Shown: positions 38,726-46,735, counted from the first letter of the stretch. The stretch: DNA of 64,000 bases from Candidatus Villigracilaceae bacterium (GCA_026645935.1 JAPKMP010000005.1:1-64000), one strand, 5' to 3'. Program-made: numbers and translations. The notes: a model not told the origin generated them from the letters alone.

Positions 38726-39429
38726 TTTTTGACCCCAATGTACAACCCGCGTCCGCTTAGCCCCTTCTTGTTATAGACAGTTTTCAAGCCTGCGGACTCG
38801 AAAGCCCCCATATACTCCTCATGAGTAAACAACCCCATGACGTGATTTTCCATGAAGTACTTGACGCCTTTTACATCGCCAACCATGTAATGGAATTCGA
38901 GAAGCGAGGTATTTCCCTTCCTGCCGGAATAACTGATCCGGGCGACCTTGAAATCCGGGGTTTCAGCTTGCAATGAACGGACACTGCCTTGTTTCCAATC
39001 ACCCGGCGAAAACCATGGCTCGACAAGCAATACTCCGCCGGGGAGGAGATGCCTCGCCATGGTCTTGATTGCCTTCGCCATTCCAAGTCTTGTCTTCACA
39101 TAACCAATGGAACTAAAAAGGCAGACAACGGCATCGAATCGTTTGCCGAGATCGAAATCGACCATGTTCCCGCGGTGGAATTTCAATTTTGGAAATTTCG
39201 CGCGGGCGATCTTCAACATCACCGGGTCGATATCCAAGCCTTCATATTTGTAATACTTCCTCAGAACCCCGGCATGAGCGCCGGTTCCGCAGGCGACATC
39301 GAGCAAGGAATTATTGATCGTCTGTTTGTATTTCTGGATGACTTTATGCGTCGCTTCAGCCTCCGCGGCATATTCCTTGCCCAAGGCTTCATAGAGAACG
39401 TCGTAGTATTTTTCCGATTTTGCGAACAT
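38722..39429 (-). CDS. Class I SAM-dependent methyltransferase
   Basis: A 235-residue methyltransferase. SAM motif I is LLDVACGTGAHAG near residue 42, with GLDIDPVML, DAVVCLFSSIGY and LLPGGVLLVEPW further on. It resembles the small-molecule N,N-dimethyltransferases of amino-sugar pathways, but no such pathway lies nearby. It is inserted between the lutA and lutBC genes and overlaps lutBC by four bases (ATGA), so it belongs to their operon. The substrate is unknown. Confidence 0.82.
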   Translation of the reverse strand: MFAKSEKYYDVLYEALGKEYAAEAEATHKVIQKYKQTINNSLLDVACGTGAHAGVLRKYYKYEGLDIDPVMLKIARAKFPKLKFHRGNMVDFDLGKRFDAVVCLFSSIGYVKTRLGMAKAIKTMARHLLPGGVLLVEPWFSPGDWKQGSVRSLQAETPDFKVARISYSGRKGNTSLLEFHYMVGDVKGVKYFMENHVMGLFTHEEYMGAFESAGLKTVYNKKGLSGRGLYIGVKK

Positions 39430-39441
39430 GAGATCACCCGG

Positions 39442-40167
39442 TCAACGTGAATTCAAGACTTCTGCAATATGGATCACTTTTTGATCCTTCTTCAACCGTT
39501 TCAAGCCGCCCAGGATGTGCATCAGGCAGCCCGCATCGGTGACGACGAGCGTGGGAGCCTGGGTCTTTTCAAGATTGGATATTTTGCGCTTCAACCATTC
39601 CGCCGAGAGTTCCGGGTGCTCCACGGACATGATCCCGCCGAACCCGCAGCATTCATGCTCATTGGGCAGTTCCACGAGAGTCGCGCCTTCGACGTTTTGA
39701 AGCAGGGTCCTAGGCTGTTTGTCCACGTTGAGTCCGCGCAGGGTATGGCAGGAAGGATGATACGTGAGCAACCCCTCCCATTTCGCGCCAATATCGGTGA
39801 CACCGAGTTTATCCACCAGATATTCGGTAAATTCAAAGACGCGCCTGCCAAGCATCTCCGCGCGCGGATACCATGCCGCATCATCGGCAAATAACTCAAG
39901 GAGATTATGCCGGAAATGATGTGCGCAGGAACCGGAGGGGATGACGATCTCGCCGCGGTTTTTTTCAAAGACCTTGATGGTATGTTCCGCGATCATGCGC
40001 GCATCGTTGCGCAGACCGGCGTTGAATTGCGGCTGACCGCAGCAGGTTTGTTCGGGTGTGAAATCCACATCCACGCCGAGACGGTTCAGAATCTCGACAA
40101 CGGCTTCACCAGTTTGCGGGAAGAACGAATTGGTCAGGCAGGTGATGAAGAGTTGGACGGAGGGCAC
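39442..40167 (-). CDS. lutA: LutA-type (S)-2-hydroxy-acid oxidase subunit, CCG domains
   Basis: A 241-residue protein with the two cysteine-rich CCG domains of LutA/GlpC-type subunits: CCGQPQFNAG near residue 45 and CCGFGG near residue 180, with partner motifs SGSCAHHFRH and TDAGCLMH. It should bind unusual iron-sulfur clusters and pass electrons during lactate oxidation. The start is reassigned to the GTG at 40167. The protein then begins MPSVQLFITCLTN, as other LutA proteins do, and lies six bases after a TATAAT box. A TTG 11 codons upstream is open but includes the promoter itself. Confidence 0.87.
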   Translation of the reverse strand: MPSVQLFITCLTNSFFPQTGEAVVEILNRLGVDVDFTPEQTCCGQPQFNAGLRNDARMIAEHTIKVFEKNRGEIVIPSGSCAHHFRHNLLELFADDAAWYPRAEMLGRRVFEFTEYLVDKLGVTDIGAKWEGLLTYHPSCHTLRGLNVDKQPRTLLQNVEGATLVELPNEHECCGFGGIMSVEHPELSAEWLKRKISNLEKTQAPTLVVTDAGCLMHILGGLKRLKKDQKVIHIAEVLNSR

Positions 40168-40173
40168 GGTCGG

Positions 40174-40179
40174 ATTATA
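40174..40179 (-). promoter_or_regulatory. -10 box of the lut operon (leaderless)
   Basis: A perfect TATAAT on the minus strand, followed by six bases and the lutA GTG. A TTGAGA lies 15 bases upstream as a suboptimal -35. Confidence 0.65.
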
Positions 40180-40231
40180 AAGCCAATAGAGGTTTCTCAA
40201 TGCTGCAAAAGGGACGGGAAAATAAGCATCG

Positions 40232-40271
40232 GAAATAAAATACCCGCATGTCGCACGACATGCGGGTATTT
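40232..40271 (-). terminator. Terminator of leuS
   Basis: A perfect 16-bp stem (40256-40271 with 40238-40253) with a tiny loop lies between leuS and lutA. On the minus strand it is followed by TTATTTCC. Confidence 0.85.
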
Positions 40272-40301
40272 ACTGTGCGGTCAAGTCATTTTGAAGATCG
40301 G

Positions 40302-43103
40302 TTAAACGACCACACTCACCAGCCTGCCCTTCGCTACAATGACTTTTCGCGGCTCCTTCCCTTCCAGATATTTTTGAACACCCTCCGAAGCCAGCGCTGC
40401 GGACTTGATCTCCTCATCGCTCGCATCAGACGCGACCGTGATTCGGTCCCGCACCTTGCCGTTGACCTGGACGGGGATCTCGATCGTATCCTCCTTTGCG
40501 GCGGACTCATCCACATTGGGCCACTTCTGCTGATGGATCGAATACGGCTTGCCCAGATGATTCGTCCACAGTTCTTCAGTGATGTGCGGCGCAACCGGAG
40601 CCATCATTTTCAGATAATATTCCTTCGCCTCCTCCCACTCCGGCGTTCCGGCCGCGCCTGCCTCGCGCGCCTTGTACATTTCGTTCGACAGTTCCATCAA
40701 CGATGAGATGACCGTGTTGAACTCAAAATTCTCGAAGTCATGCGTCACGCGTTTCAGGGTCTGGTGAACCTTTCGGCGTAGATTCTTTTTCGCCTGGTCA
40801 GAGGCAGCCCCGGCTGAGTCTGACGCGCCATATGGGTCCGTGAACAGGGTCCACACGCGGCGCATCCAGCGCGCGATCCCCTCGATGCCGTTCGAATCCC
40901 ACGGCGCGCCTTGCTGCCAGCGGGCGAAGAACATCAAGTACGCGCGCACCGTGTCTGCGCCATAGCGCTGAACCAACACATCCGGCGCGACCACATTGCC
41001 GCGGCTCTTGGACATTTTGCGGTTGTCCTCCGCCAGCACCATGCCCTGGTTGCGCAATTGCATCACAGGCTCATTCCCTTCGGTGATGCCCAAGTCGCGC
41101 AACGCCTTGTGGAAGAAGCGGAAATATAACAGGTGCATGTTGGCGTGCTCGCTCCCACCCGTGTATGTGTCAACCGGCATCCAGTAGTTATATTCAGCCT
41201 CGTCGAACGGCGCCTGGTCGTTGTGTGGGCTCAGGTAGCGCATGTGGTACCACGACGAGCACATGAACGTATCCATCGTATCCGTTTCGCGCACTGCATA
41301 TTCACCGCACACGGGACAGGTGGCGTCCTTCCATGTCGGATGGAACTTCAACGGCGATTCGCCCGTAGGTTTCCACTCGTCGATATCATTGGGCAACAGC
41401 ACGGGCAGTTGATCGTCGGGCACGGGATTCCATCCGTGCGTTTCGCAATGCACCATTGGAATCGGCGCGCCCCAAAATCGCTGGCGCGAGATCAACCAGT
41501 CGCGGTAACGATAATTCACATCGCGTTTGCCGATCCCTTTTTGTTCCAGCCATTCGGTCACCGCTTTGATGGCGGGATTCTTCATACCTTTGTCGTTCGT
41601 GGCGGGCGTGCCGTCGAACGGTCCGCTGTTGATCATCACACCTTCGTGCTCGTGTGCGGCTTCCTGCGTGTCGCCGTTCAATTCAACGCCCTCGAGTTGA
41701 ATCACAGGCACTATTTTCAACCCAAACTTGCGCGCAAATTCAAAGTCGCGCTGGTCGTGCGCGGGAACAGCCATGATCGCGCCGGTGCCGTAGGACATCA
41801 ACACATAATCCGCCACCCAAATCGGGATGCGCTCGTTGTTGACCGGATTGATGGCATAGCCGCCTGTGAAGACGCCGGTCTTTTCTTTATCTTTCGCTTC
41901 GCGCTGGATGTCGGTTTGCTTCTCCGCCTGAGCCTTATACTCGCTGACGGATTGTTGATTCTCCGGCGTGGTGACCCTATCCACCAGCGGGTGCTCGGGC
42001 GACATGACCATGAAGGTCGCGCCCCACAGGGTATCCGGCCGCGTGGTGAAGATCTCGATGGGGTCGCCCGCCTCTGTCTTGAAGATGACCGAGGCGCCTT
42101 CACTGCGGCCGATCCAGTTCGTCTGCGAGACCTTGATGAACTCGGGCCAGTCGATGCCGTCGAAGCGCAGTAATTCATCGGCGTATTTCGTGGCTTTGAA
42201 GAACCACTGCTCCAATTCCTTCTTAATCACAGGTGTTCCGCAACGTTCACAAACCCGTTCATCACCTTTGACCTGTTCGCGCGCCAGGGTCGTATTGTCC
42301 TTCGGGCACCAATCCACCGTGGCTTTCTTGCGGTATGCCAGGCCGTGTTTGTACAACTGGATGAAGAACCATTCGGTCCACCTGTAATACTCAGGGTCGG
42401 ACGAGACCGCCTCGCGTTCCCAATCGAACATCGCGCCCATCGTTCGCATTTGTTTGCGCATCCGTTCGATATTTGCGTACGTCCACTTCTTCGGGTGGAT
42501 GTTTTGTTTGATCGCCGCGTTTTCCGCATTCAGACCGAACGCATCAAAGCCCATTGGGAACAGCACGTTATATCCCTGCATCCGCTTGAAGCGCGCGCGC
42601 GCGTCGGGCGGGGTCATCGAAAACCAGTGACCGATGTGCAGGTCGCCGCTGGGATAAGGCAGCATGGTCAGCGCGTAATGCTTGGGCTTGCTCTCATCCA
42701 TAACCGAGCGATACAGTTTGTCCGCCTCCCATTTCGCCTGCCAGTTCGGCTCATATACGCCGGGGTTGAAGGAAATATCCTTCACCTGTTTCTGCCCTTT
42801 TGCCGGTTTCTCCACAGGCATGATCGCTTTCGGCTTTTCAGTCACGGGCATGATGGCTCCGCCCGGCGCAGGGATGATCGCCTTGGGGGATGATATCGCC
42901 TCTTTCTTAACCTTTGGCGGACTTATCTTCCTGACCGTCTTCTTCGCTGTTGCTTTCATCGCTTTCTTCACAGCAGATTTTTTCGCAACGACCTTGGTCG
43001 CGTTCTTGACGGTGGCTTTTTTGACGGCAACGGGTTTCTTTTTTGTAACCGCTGCCTTTCTTACAGTTTTCTTTGTGGTAGTTTTTTTCTTTGGAGTAGC
43101 CAT
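40302..43103 (-). CDS. leuS: Leucyl-tRNA synthetase with lysine-rich N-terminal tail
   Basis: A 933-residue class I synthetase that charges tRNA-Leu. The HIGH motif is at residues 156-159 and KMSKS near 695. A CP1 editing domain lies between, and the C-terminal anticodon and leucine-specific domains follow. Residues 1-110 are an extension of Lys, Ala, Thr, Val and Pro repeats (KKTVRK, KKATVK, AMKATAKK) that resembles the tail of histone H1 and is not part of a normal LeuRS. The start is supported by GAGGT eight bases upstream. Expression is under a T-box leader (43368-43668), with a small ORF between. Confidence 0.96.
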   Translation of the reverse strand: MATPKKKTTTKKTVRKAAVTKKKPVAVKKATVKNATKVVAKKSAVKKAMKATAKKTVRKISPPKVKKEAISSPKAIIPAPGGAIMPVTEKPKAIMPVEKPAKGQKQVKDISFNPGVYEPNWQAKWEADKLYRSVMDESKPKHYALTMLPYPSGDLHIGHWFSMTPPDARARFKRMQGYNVLFPMGFDAFGLNAENAAIKQNIHPKKWTYANIERMRKQMRTMGAMFDWEREAVSSDPEYYRWTEWFFIQLYKHGLAYRKKATVDWCPKDNTTLAREQVKGDERVCERCGTPVIKKELEQWFFKATKYADELLRFDGIDWPEFIKVSQTNWIGRSEGASVIFKTEAGDPIEIFTTRPDTLWGATFMVMSPEHPLVDRVTTPENQQSVSEYKAQAEKQTDIQREAKDKEKTGVFTGGYAINPVNNERIPIWVADYVLMSYGTGAIMAVPAHDQRDFEFARKFGLKIVPVIQLEGVELNGDTQEAAHEHEGVMINSGPFDGTPATNDKGMKNPAIKAVTEWLEQKGIGKRDVNYRYRDWLISRQRFWGAPIPMVHCETHGWNPVPDDQLPVLLPNDIDEWKPTGESPLKFHPTWKDATCPVCGEYAVRETDTMDTFMCSSWYHMRYLSPHNDQAPFDEAEYNYWMPVDTYTGGSEHANMHLLYFRFFHKALRDLGITEGNEPVMQLRNQGMVLAEDNRKMSKSRGNVVAPDVLVQRYGADTVRAYLMFFARWQQGAPWDSNGIEGIARWMRRVWTLFTDPYGASDSAGAASDQAKKNLRRKVHQTLKRVTHDFENFEFNTVISSLMELSNEMYKAREAGAAGTPEWEEAKEYYLKMMAPVAPHITEELWTNHLGKPYSIHQQKWPNVDESAAKEDTIEIPVQVNGKVRDRITVASDASDEEIKSAALASEGVQKYLEGKEPRKVIVAKGRLVSVVV

Positions 43104-43187
43104 TCTTACCTCATAAGTATTTCGTAAAGCGGGTTTCTAACCCGCCATATGGTTATTATTGAAAATTTGTCAGGCCGCAAGCCTGAT

Positions 43188-43283
43188 CTACAATACACAC
43201 GTGCAAAGAAGCCCCGCAAGCTTGCTCTGAGCCCAGCCGAAGAGAAGTGGACCCTGCTTCCAGAAATTTCGTTGGATTTTCAT
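43188..43283 (-). CDS. Leucine-rich small ORF between T-box and leuS
   Basis: A 31-codon ORF starting at 43283 with one of the strongest ribosome-binding sites in the window (AAAGGAGG, 5 bases before the ATG). Six of 31 residues are leucine, including two Leu-Leu pairs, five of them CTT or CTC codons. It ends 84 bases before leuS. Both a leader peptide that senses leucyl-tRNA and a small functional peptide are possible. No family was recognised. Two small hairpins, TCAGGC/GCCTGA (43171-43186) and GGCGGGTT/AACCCGCC region (43128-43146), follow it. Confidence 0.45.
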   Translation of the reverse strand: MKIQRNFWKQGPLLFGWAQSKLAGLLCTCVL

Positions 43284-43367
43284 GCGTGCCTCCTTTCAGG
43301 ATCGGACGACGGACTGTGAACTTTTGCCAACCGAAGGTTCTGCCGGAATCCATCGTCTAAAAATAAA

Positions 43368-43668
43368 AATGCCTTCATCCACATCAGGGACGAAGGCATT
43401 GCTCCGCGGTACCACCCGAATTCGGTTGAAGATTGAATGCCACAAGTTGCAGGTTTTCACCTCGAACATTGGACCTTCCAACTTTCAAACGCTCTCTGAC
43501 GCTATAACGGGCGGACCCGTGGATGACTACTTCGGTTCACCATCCAAGTCCCTCAGTAAGAGGAACAGGCGAGTTCGGTCTTGTTGTCTGGCACTCCCGT
43601 TCGGTGCCGTTGAAGGGCTCTCACCTCGCTCTCCCTTCTCGCTGACGGAATGACCTACTACTCCTGCC
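43368..43668 (-). promoter_or_regulatory. T-box leader of leuS (specifier CUC, Leu)
   Basis: Read on the minus strand, the T-box GGGTGGTACCGCGG is at 43404-43417, and stem I begins near 43665 with AGGAGTAGTAGG. The likely specifier is CTC (43571-43573), set in CGAACTCGCC, which codes for leucine. A CCGTTATAGCG segment fits the stem III region. The terminator (43392-43400 with 43368-43376) ends in TTTTATTTTT and competes with the T-box antiterminator. Uncharged tRNA-Leu should stabilise the antiterminator and raise leuS expression. Confidence 0.9.
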
Positions 43669-43731
43669 GTGACTTTTTTCGGCGCTTAAGAGCGCCTATT
43701 ACGTAGCGAACGTTCTCTAACGTCCGCTGTG

Positions 43732-43804
43732 TGGACCCAGGGGGATTCGAACCCCCGGCCTTCTCAATGCCATTGAGACGCGCTCCCAACTGCGCTATGG
43801 GCCC
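43732..43804 (-). tRNA. tRNA-Ala (anticodon GGC)
   Basis: A 73-base cloverleaf with acceptor stem GGGCCCA/TGGGTCC, D-arm GCGCAGTTGGGAGCGC, anticodon stem TCTCA/TGAGA around ATGGCAT, and T-arm GGGGG-TTCGAAT-CCCCC. CCA is not encoded. The G3-U70 pair that marks alanine tRNAs is present. Confidence 0.95.
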
Positions 43805-43805
43805 A

Positions 43806-43871
43806 GGACGATTTTCGATTGTAGATTTACGATTTTCAATCGGCAATCGAAAATCTGAAATCGTAAATCAG
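43806..43871. repeat. Degenerate AT-rich tract between two tRNA-Ala genes
   Basis: The spacer is built from variants of TTTACGATT, CGATTTTC and CAATCG on both strands, so that it folds on itself. Similar short tracts appear in lutBC (near 38430) and before murD (near 29230). Confidence 0.5.
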
Positions 43872-43944
43872 TGGACCTGAGGGGATTCGAACCCCTGACC
43901 TTCTCAGTGCGATTGAGGCGCGCTCCCAACTGCGCTACAGGCCC
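43872..43944 (-). tRNA. tRNA-Ala (anticodon CGC)
   Basis: A 73-base cloverleaf with acceptor stem GGGCCTG/CAGGTCC including G3-U70, D-arm GCGCAGTTGGGAGCGC, anticodon loop ATCGCAC (anticodon CGC) and T-arm AGGGG-TTCGAAT-CCCCT. The first anticodon-stem pair is a C-A mismatch. It shares most of its 5' half with the GGC gene 67 bases away, which suggests an old duplication. Confidence 0.92.
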
Positions 43945-44016
43945 ATCTTCAAAGCGAAGGGTATTCTACCTGAGGGGTTGGGGAATGTCAATAAAATCGG
44001 GCGGCGCTTCCCTCCC

Positions 44017-44754
44017 TCATAATAAATTCTGTTGTACAAGGAAATTACGTCCAAGATCAGTTGTTGTATAACAGGAATTCCCATTCTCCCTGCTGTTACC
44101 GGCAATAAACTTCCTATCGACCAGATGCCTAAGGTAGACATCGACAACATTGGGATCCATTTTCAGTATTTTTGCCAGTTTATGATAGTTGCAATCTTCT
44201 GTATTCGAGGTCGAGATGAGTTTAAGTATTGTTCCAACTTTATCGGGCGTCGATTTGGCACGCGCAGAGGTCGTTGCTGCAACCTGACGGATGGCGGAAG
44301 CAATCTCTCGATTCATTCTTTTCTTTGATTTATTACCCATCCGGGGTCTTTTCTTTAATTTTCCGCGGATCATCAGGTTATCGATGAGGGCTTTCGGAAA
44401 GTCGCGCGTGTTAATATCAAGCCCCTGGAAGAACGAGAGCGGAGTGGGTAAACTGCCTGCAAGTTGACCCGAATGGCATAACGGAATGACAGGGATGCGT
44501 TTGATCCATGCGCCGCCGGTTTCGAAATTCACCCAGGGCCTGTTCACAGAAGACGGGCTGCACAACACAAGCAGGATCTTCGCCTTCGAGAGCGCCTGGT
44601 CCACGTTGTTAAGCCAGATATCCCCCGCTGTGATGTTGCGGATGTCGCTGCTCACGAACACCTTGATCCTGCCCCCGAATATCTTTTGTATCCATTCCTT
44701 CAAGACCAGAGCAATTAGCCCTTCGCTTGCAATATGGGATAGAAAAAGGTTCAT
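44017..44754 (-). CDS. TIR-domain protein with C-terminal winged helix
   Basis: A 245-residue protein. Residues 1-110 look like a TIR domain: the first strand is LFLSHIASEG, the middle has an FVSSDIRNI turn, and WVNFETGGAW carries a glutamate where TIR NADases have the catalytic residue. After a basic linker (KKRPRMGNKSKKR), residues 165-240 resemble a winged helix of the MarR/ArsR kind. TIR domains in bacteria often act in antiphage defence by consuming NAD+. The AAGGAG ribosome-binding site fits the start at 44754. It stands alone, so partners, if any, are not adjacent. Confidence 0.7.
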   Translation of the reverse strand: MNLFLSHIASEGLIALVLKEWIQKIFGGRIKVFVSSDIRNITAGDIWLNNVDQALSKAKILLVLCSPSSVNRPWVNFETGGAWIKRIPVIPLCHSGQLAGSLPTPLSFFQGLDINTRDFPKALIDNLMIRGKLKKRPRMGNKSKKRMNREIASAIRQVAATTSARAKSTPDKVGTILKLISTSNTEDCNYHKLAKILKMDPNVVDVYLRHLVDRKFIAGNSRENGNSCYTTTDLGRNFLVQQNLL

Positions 44755-44981
44755 GCCGGCTCCTTGATTGAAAACGGACGGGTCCGGGTCGGATGAACAG
44801 CCACGTCCATGGCTGCCTGCATCGGGGAACCAATGCCACCATGTTTATGATTTTAGCTTTCTTAGTTGTATTTCATCCTCTGCCGGACATCAAGTCAACC
44901 ACCATCATCATAATGAATCGGCTGGGGTATTCCATCCGGTAATTTGTCATGTTAATTCCATGAGGATGGCGAACATGATAA

Positions 44982-45013
44982 TAAAAAAACGACTGCTGCC
45001 CGAGGGAGTCGTT
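44982..45013 (-). terminator. Terminator of the histidine kinase gene
   Basis: On the minus strand AACGACT (45007-45013) pairs with AGTCGTT (44988-44994), followed by seven T residues. The rest of the 285-base gap between the kinase and the TIR gene holds nothing else recognisable. Confidence 0.75.
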
Positions 45014-45039
45014 CGTGGTCGAAATTCCAACAATCTGGT

Positions 45040-46293
45040 TTATGCCGCAGGTAGCAGTATTTTAAAGGTCGAACCTCTCCCCTTCCCCTCCGACTCCGCC
45101 CAGATCGTCCCACCCTGCGCTTCGATGATTCCCTTTGCGATGGTCAACCCGATTCCCAGCCCGCCATACTGGCGCGTGTTTGGCGGTTCGATCTGATAGA
45201 ACTCTTCGAACACCTTTTGAAGTTTATCCACCGGGATGCCGATGCCGCGGTCCTGCACCCAGATCATGACTTCTTTGCCCTGCTCCACAGCGCCGAGTGT
45301 GATCTCGCTTTTTTCTGGCGAGAAGCGGATGGCGTTGTTTAGCAAATTCACAATGGCAAGGGTGGTCTTTTCGGGGTCCACATTTACGGGGATGGGTTCC
45401 TCTCGAAACGCCAGGACAAGCGAAAGGTCCCGCCGAGCCGCGGAGTATTTGATCTCATCCAGCGCAAAATTCAAAACATCCTGCACGGGAATTTTTATTT
45501 TTTTCAAAACCATCTCATCCGATTGCAGGAGGGTGAGGTTGCTCATTTCATCGAGAAGTGCGCGCATCTGGGTTGCGGCGGCAAGCACCTGCCCGGCGTG
45601 ATCCATGGATTCGCCCTTTGAACTATCCTGAAGAAAACTGGCATAGCCGATGATGATCCCCAGCGGTGTGCGGAGTTCATGAGATGCGAGCGAAAGGAAA
45701 TTGCTCTTGATCTCGTTCGTGACGCGAACCTTTTCGAGCGCCTGATGCCGGGCGCGGAAGAGGCGGGCGTTGTTGATCGCGATCGCGGCATGCGCGGCAA
45801 TGACGGATAATACTGTGGCGTCGCCCTCCTTGAAATTACCGTCCCGTTTATTGACCGCCTCCAACACGCCCATGGTTTGATCCTTGATCGGCATCGGCAC
45901 GCCCAGCAGGGACCGGGTCTTGAATTTGATATGTTCGGAGACAAGGGAATAATGGCGCGGATCCTGCTCCACATTGTTCAGGATGAGCGGCTGGTTGGTG
46001 CGGAAAATGGTGCCCGCCAGGCTGTTATCGATGGGGACGGGAATCTCCGCGAGCTTTGCGGGGTCCGAACCGGTGGCGGCGGCAAAGAACAGGCGCGGAT
46101 TTTTTTCATCGTAAAGCAGGATGGAGGCGGCCTCGCAATTCAGCGTCTCGGTCGCAGTGGCTGTGATCAGTTGAAGCAGTTCATCCAGGTCGAGCGTGGA
46201 ATTCAATTGGACGCTTAAATCAACAAGGCGCAGGAGAAGTTTCTCCTTGCCCTCGAGATGTTTCAACGCGCCCGTGGTCGCTAAGGATGGCAT
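45040..46293 (-). CDS. GAF-domain sensor histidine kinase
   Basis: A 417-residue soluble kinase. A GAF domain occupies about residues 28-175. It is followed by a HisKA dimerisation helix with the phospho-acceptor in SHELRTPLG (about residue 208) and a HATPase domain: N-box NLLNNAIRF (about 318), G1 DRGIGIP (about 350) and G2 GGLGIGL (about 382). There is no membrane segment, so the signal is cytoplasmic. No response regulator is adjacent. The ATG follows a TACACT box by six bases and has no ribosome-binding site, suggesting a leaderless message. Confidence 0.92.
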   Translation of the reverse strand: MPSLATTGALKHLEGKEKLLLRLVDLSVQLNSTLDLDELLQLITATATETLNCEAASILLYDEKNPRLFFAAATGSDPAKLAEIPVPIDNSLAGTIFRTNQPLILNNVEQDPRHYSLVSEHIKFKTRSLLGVPMPIKDQTMGVLEAVNKRDGNFKEGDATVLSVIAAHAAIAINNARLFRARHQALEKVRVTNEIKSNFLSLASHELRTPLGIIIGYASFLQDSSKGESMDHAGQVLAAATQMRALLDEMSNLTLLQSDEMVLKKIKIPVQDVLNFALDEIKYSAARRDLSLVLAFREEPIPVNVDPEKTTLAIVNLLNNAIRFSPEKSEITLGAVEQGKEVMIWVQDRGIGIPVDKLQKVFEEFYQIEPPNTRQYGGLGIGLTIAKGIIEAQGGTIWAESEGKGRGSTFKILLPAA

Positions 46294-46299
46294 GGATAC

Positions 46300-46305
46300 A
46301 GTGTA
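46300..46305 (-). promoter_or_regulatory. -10 box of the histidine kinase gene (leaderless)
   Basis: TACACT on the minus strand, preceded by CTG and followed by six bases and the ATG. Confidence 0.5.
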
Positions 46306-46346
46306 CAGTTTTTTAAAGCGGATTTCAAGTCAAATAACTGTCGGAT

Positions 46347-46622
46347 TCACTTGCGGCGGCGATGACCGTGGATATTGACCGGTCTGGGCGCCATTCGCCT
46401 CCCGGCGAAGTGGGGATACGCCCGGTGTTGAATTCTGCGCCCCACCCTGACGAACCACGAGCCGACCGCCGCCAGCCAGGAACGCTGTTTCTTCTTCGCC
46501 TTTTCCGTGCGTTGTTTCGCCGCGAGAGACAGAATATAGTCCGGGTCGAATTCAACGGTCAACTCGGGGAAGTTTTCAAAATCCTCCCGGCCTACCTGAA
46601 AATCGAAGGGATTTGTGTTCAT
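46347..46622 (-). CDS. Hypothetical basic protein
   Basis: A 91-residue protein with an acidic first third (GREDFENFPELTVEFDPD) and a strongly basic C-terminal half that ends in RRRK. No family or membrane segment was recognised. The ATG at 46622 has an AAAGAGAG sequence at good distance. A start 23 codons upstream is less likely. It ends 40 bases before the kinase promoter. Confidence 0.45.
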   Translation of the reverse strand: MNTNPFDFQVGREDFENFPELTVEFDPDYILSLAAKQRTEKAKKKQRSWLAAVGSWFVRVGRRIQHRAYPHFAGRRMAPRPVNIHGHRRRK

Positions 46623-46735
46623 ACCACTCTCTTTCTTCGAATGAAACAAACAACCATCATCAATATCATAGCAAAGAAAGCGGGTCATCACATTAATCGG
46701 ATGATACGCTCCTCCTGGTCCGCTCCCGCTGAGGA

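Noticed and set aside
41133-42173. Long open frame on the plus strand opposite leuS
   Set aside because: It lies wholly inside leuS on the opposite strand, has no ribosome-binding site and reads as the antisense of a highly conserved enzyme.
43156-43353. A 65-codon frame overlapping the leucine-rich small ORF in another frame
   Set aside because: It begins inside the T-box terminator region without a ribosome-binding site, while the 31-codon ORF has a very strong one.
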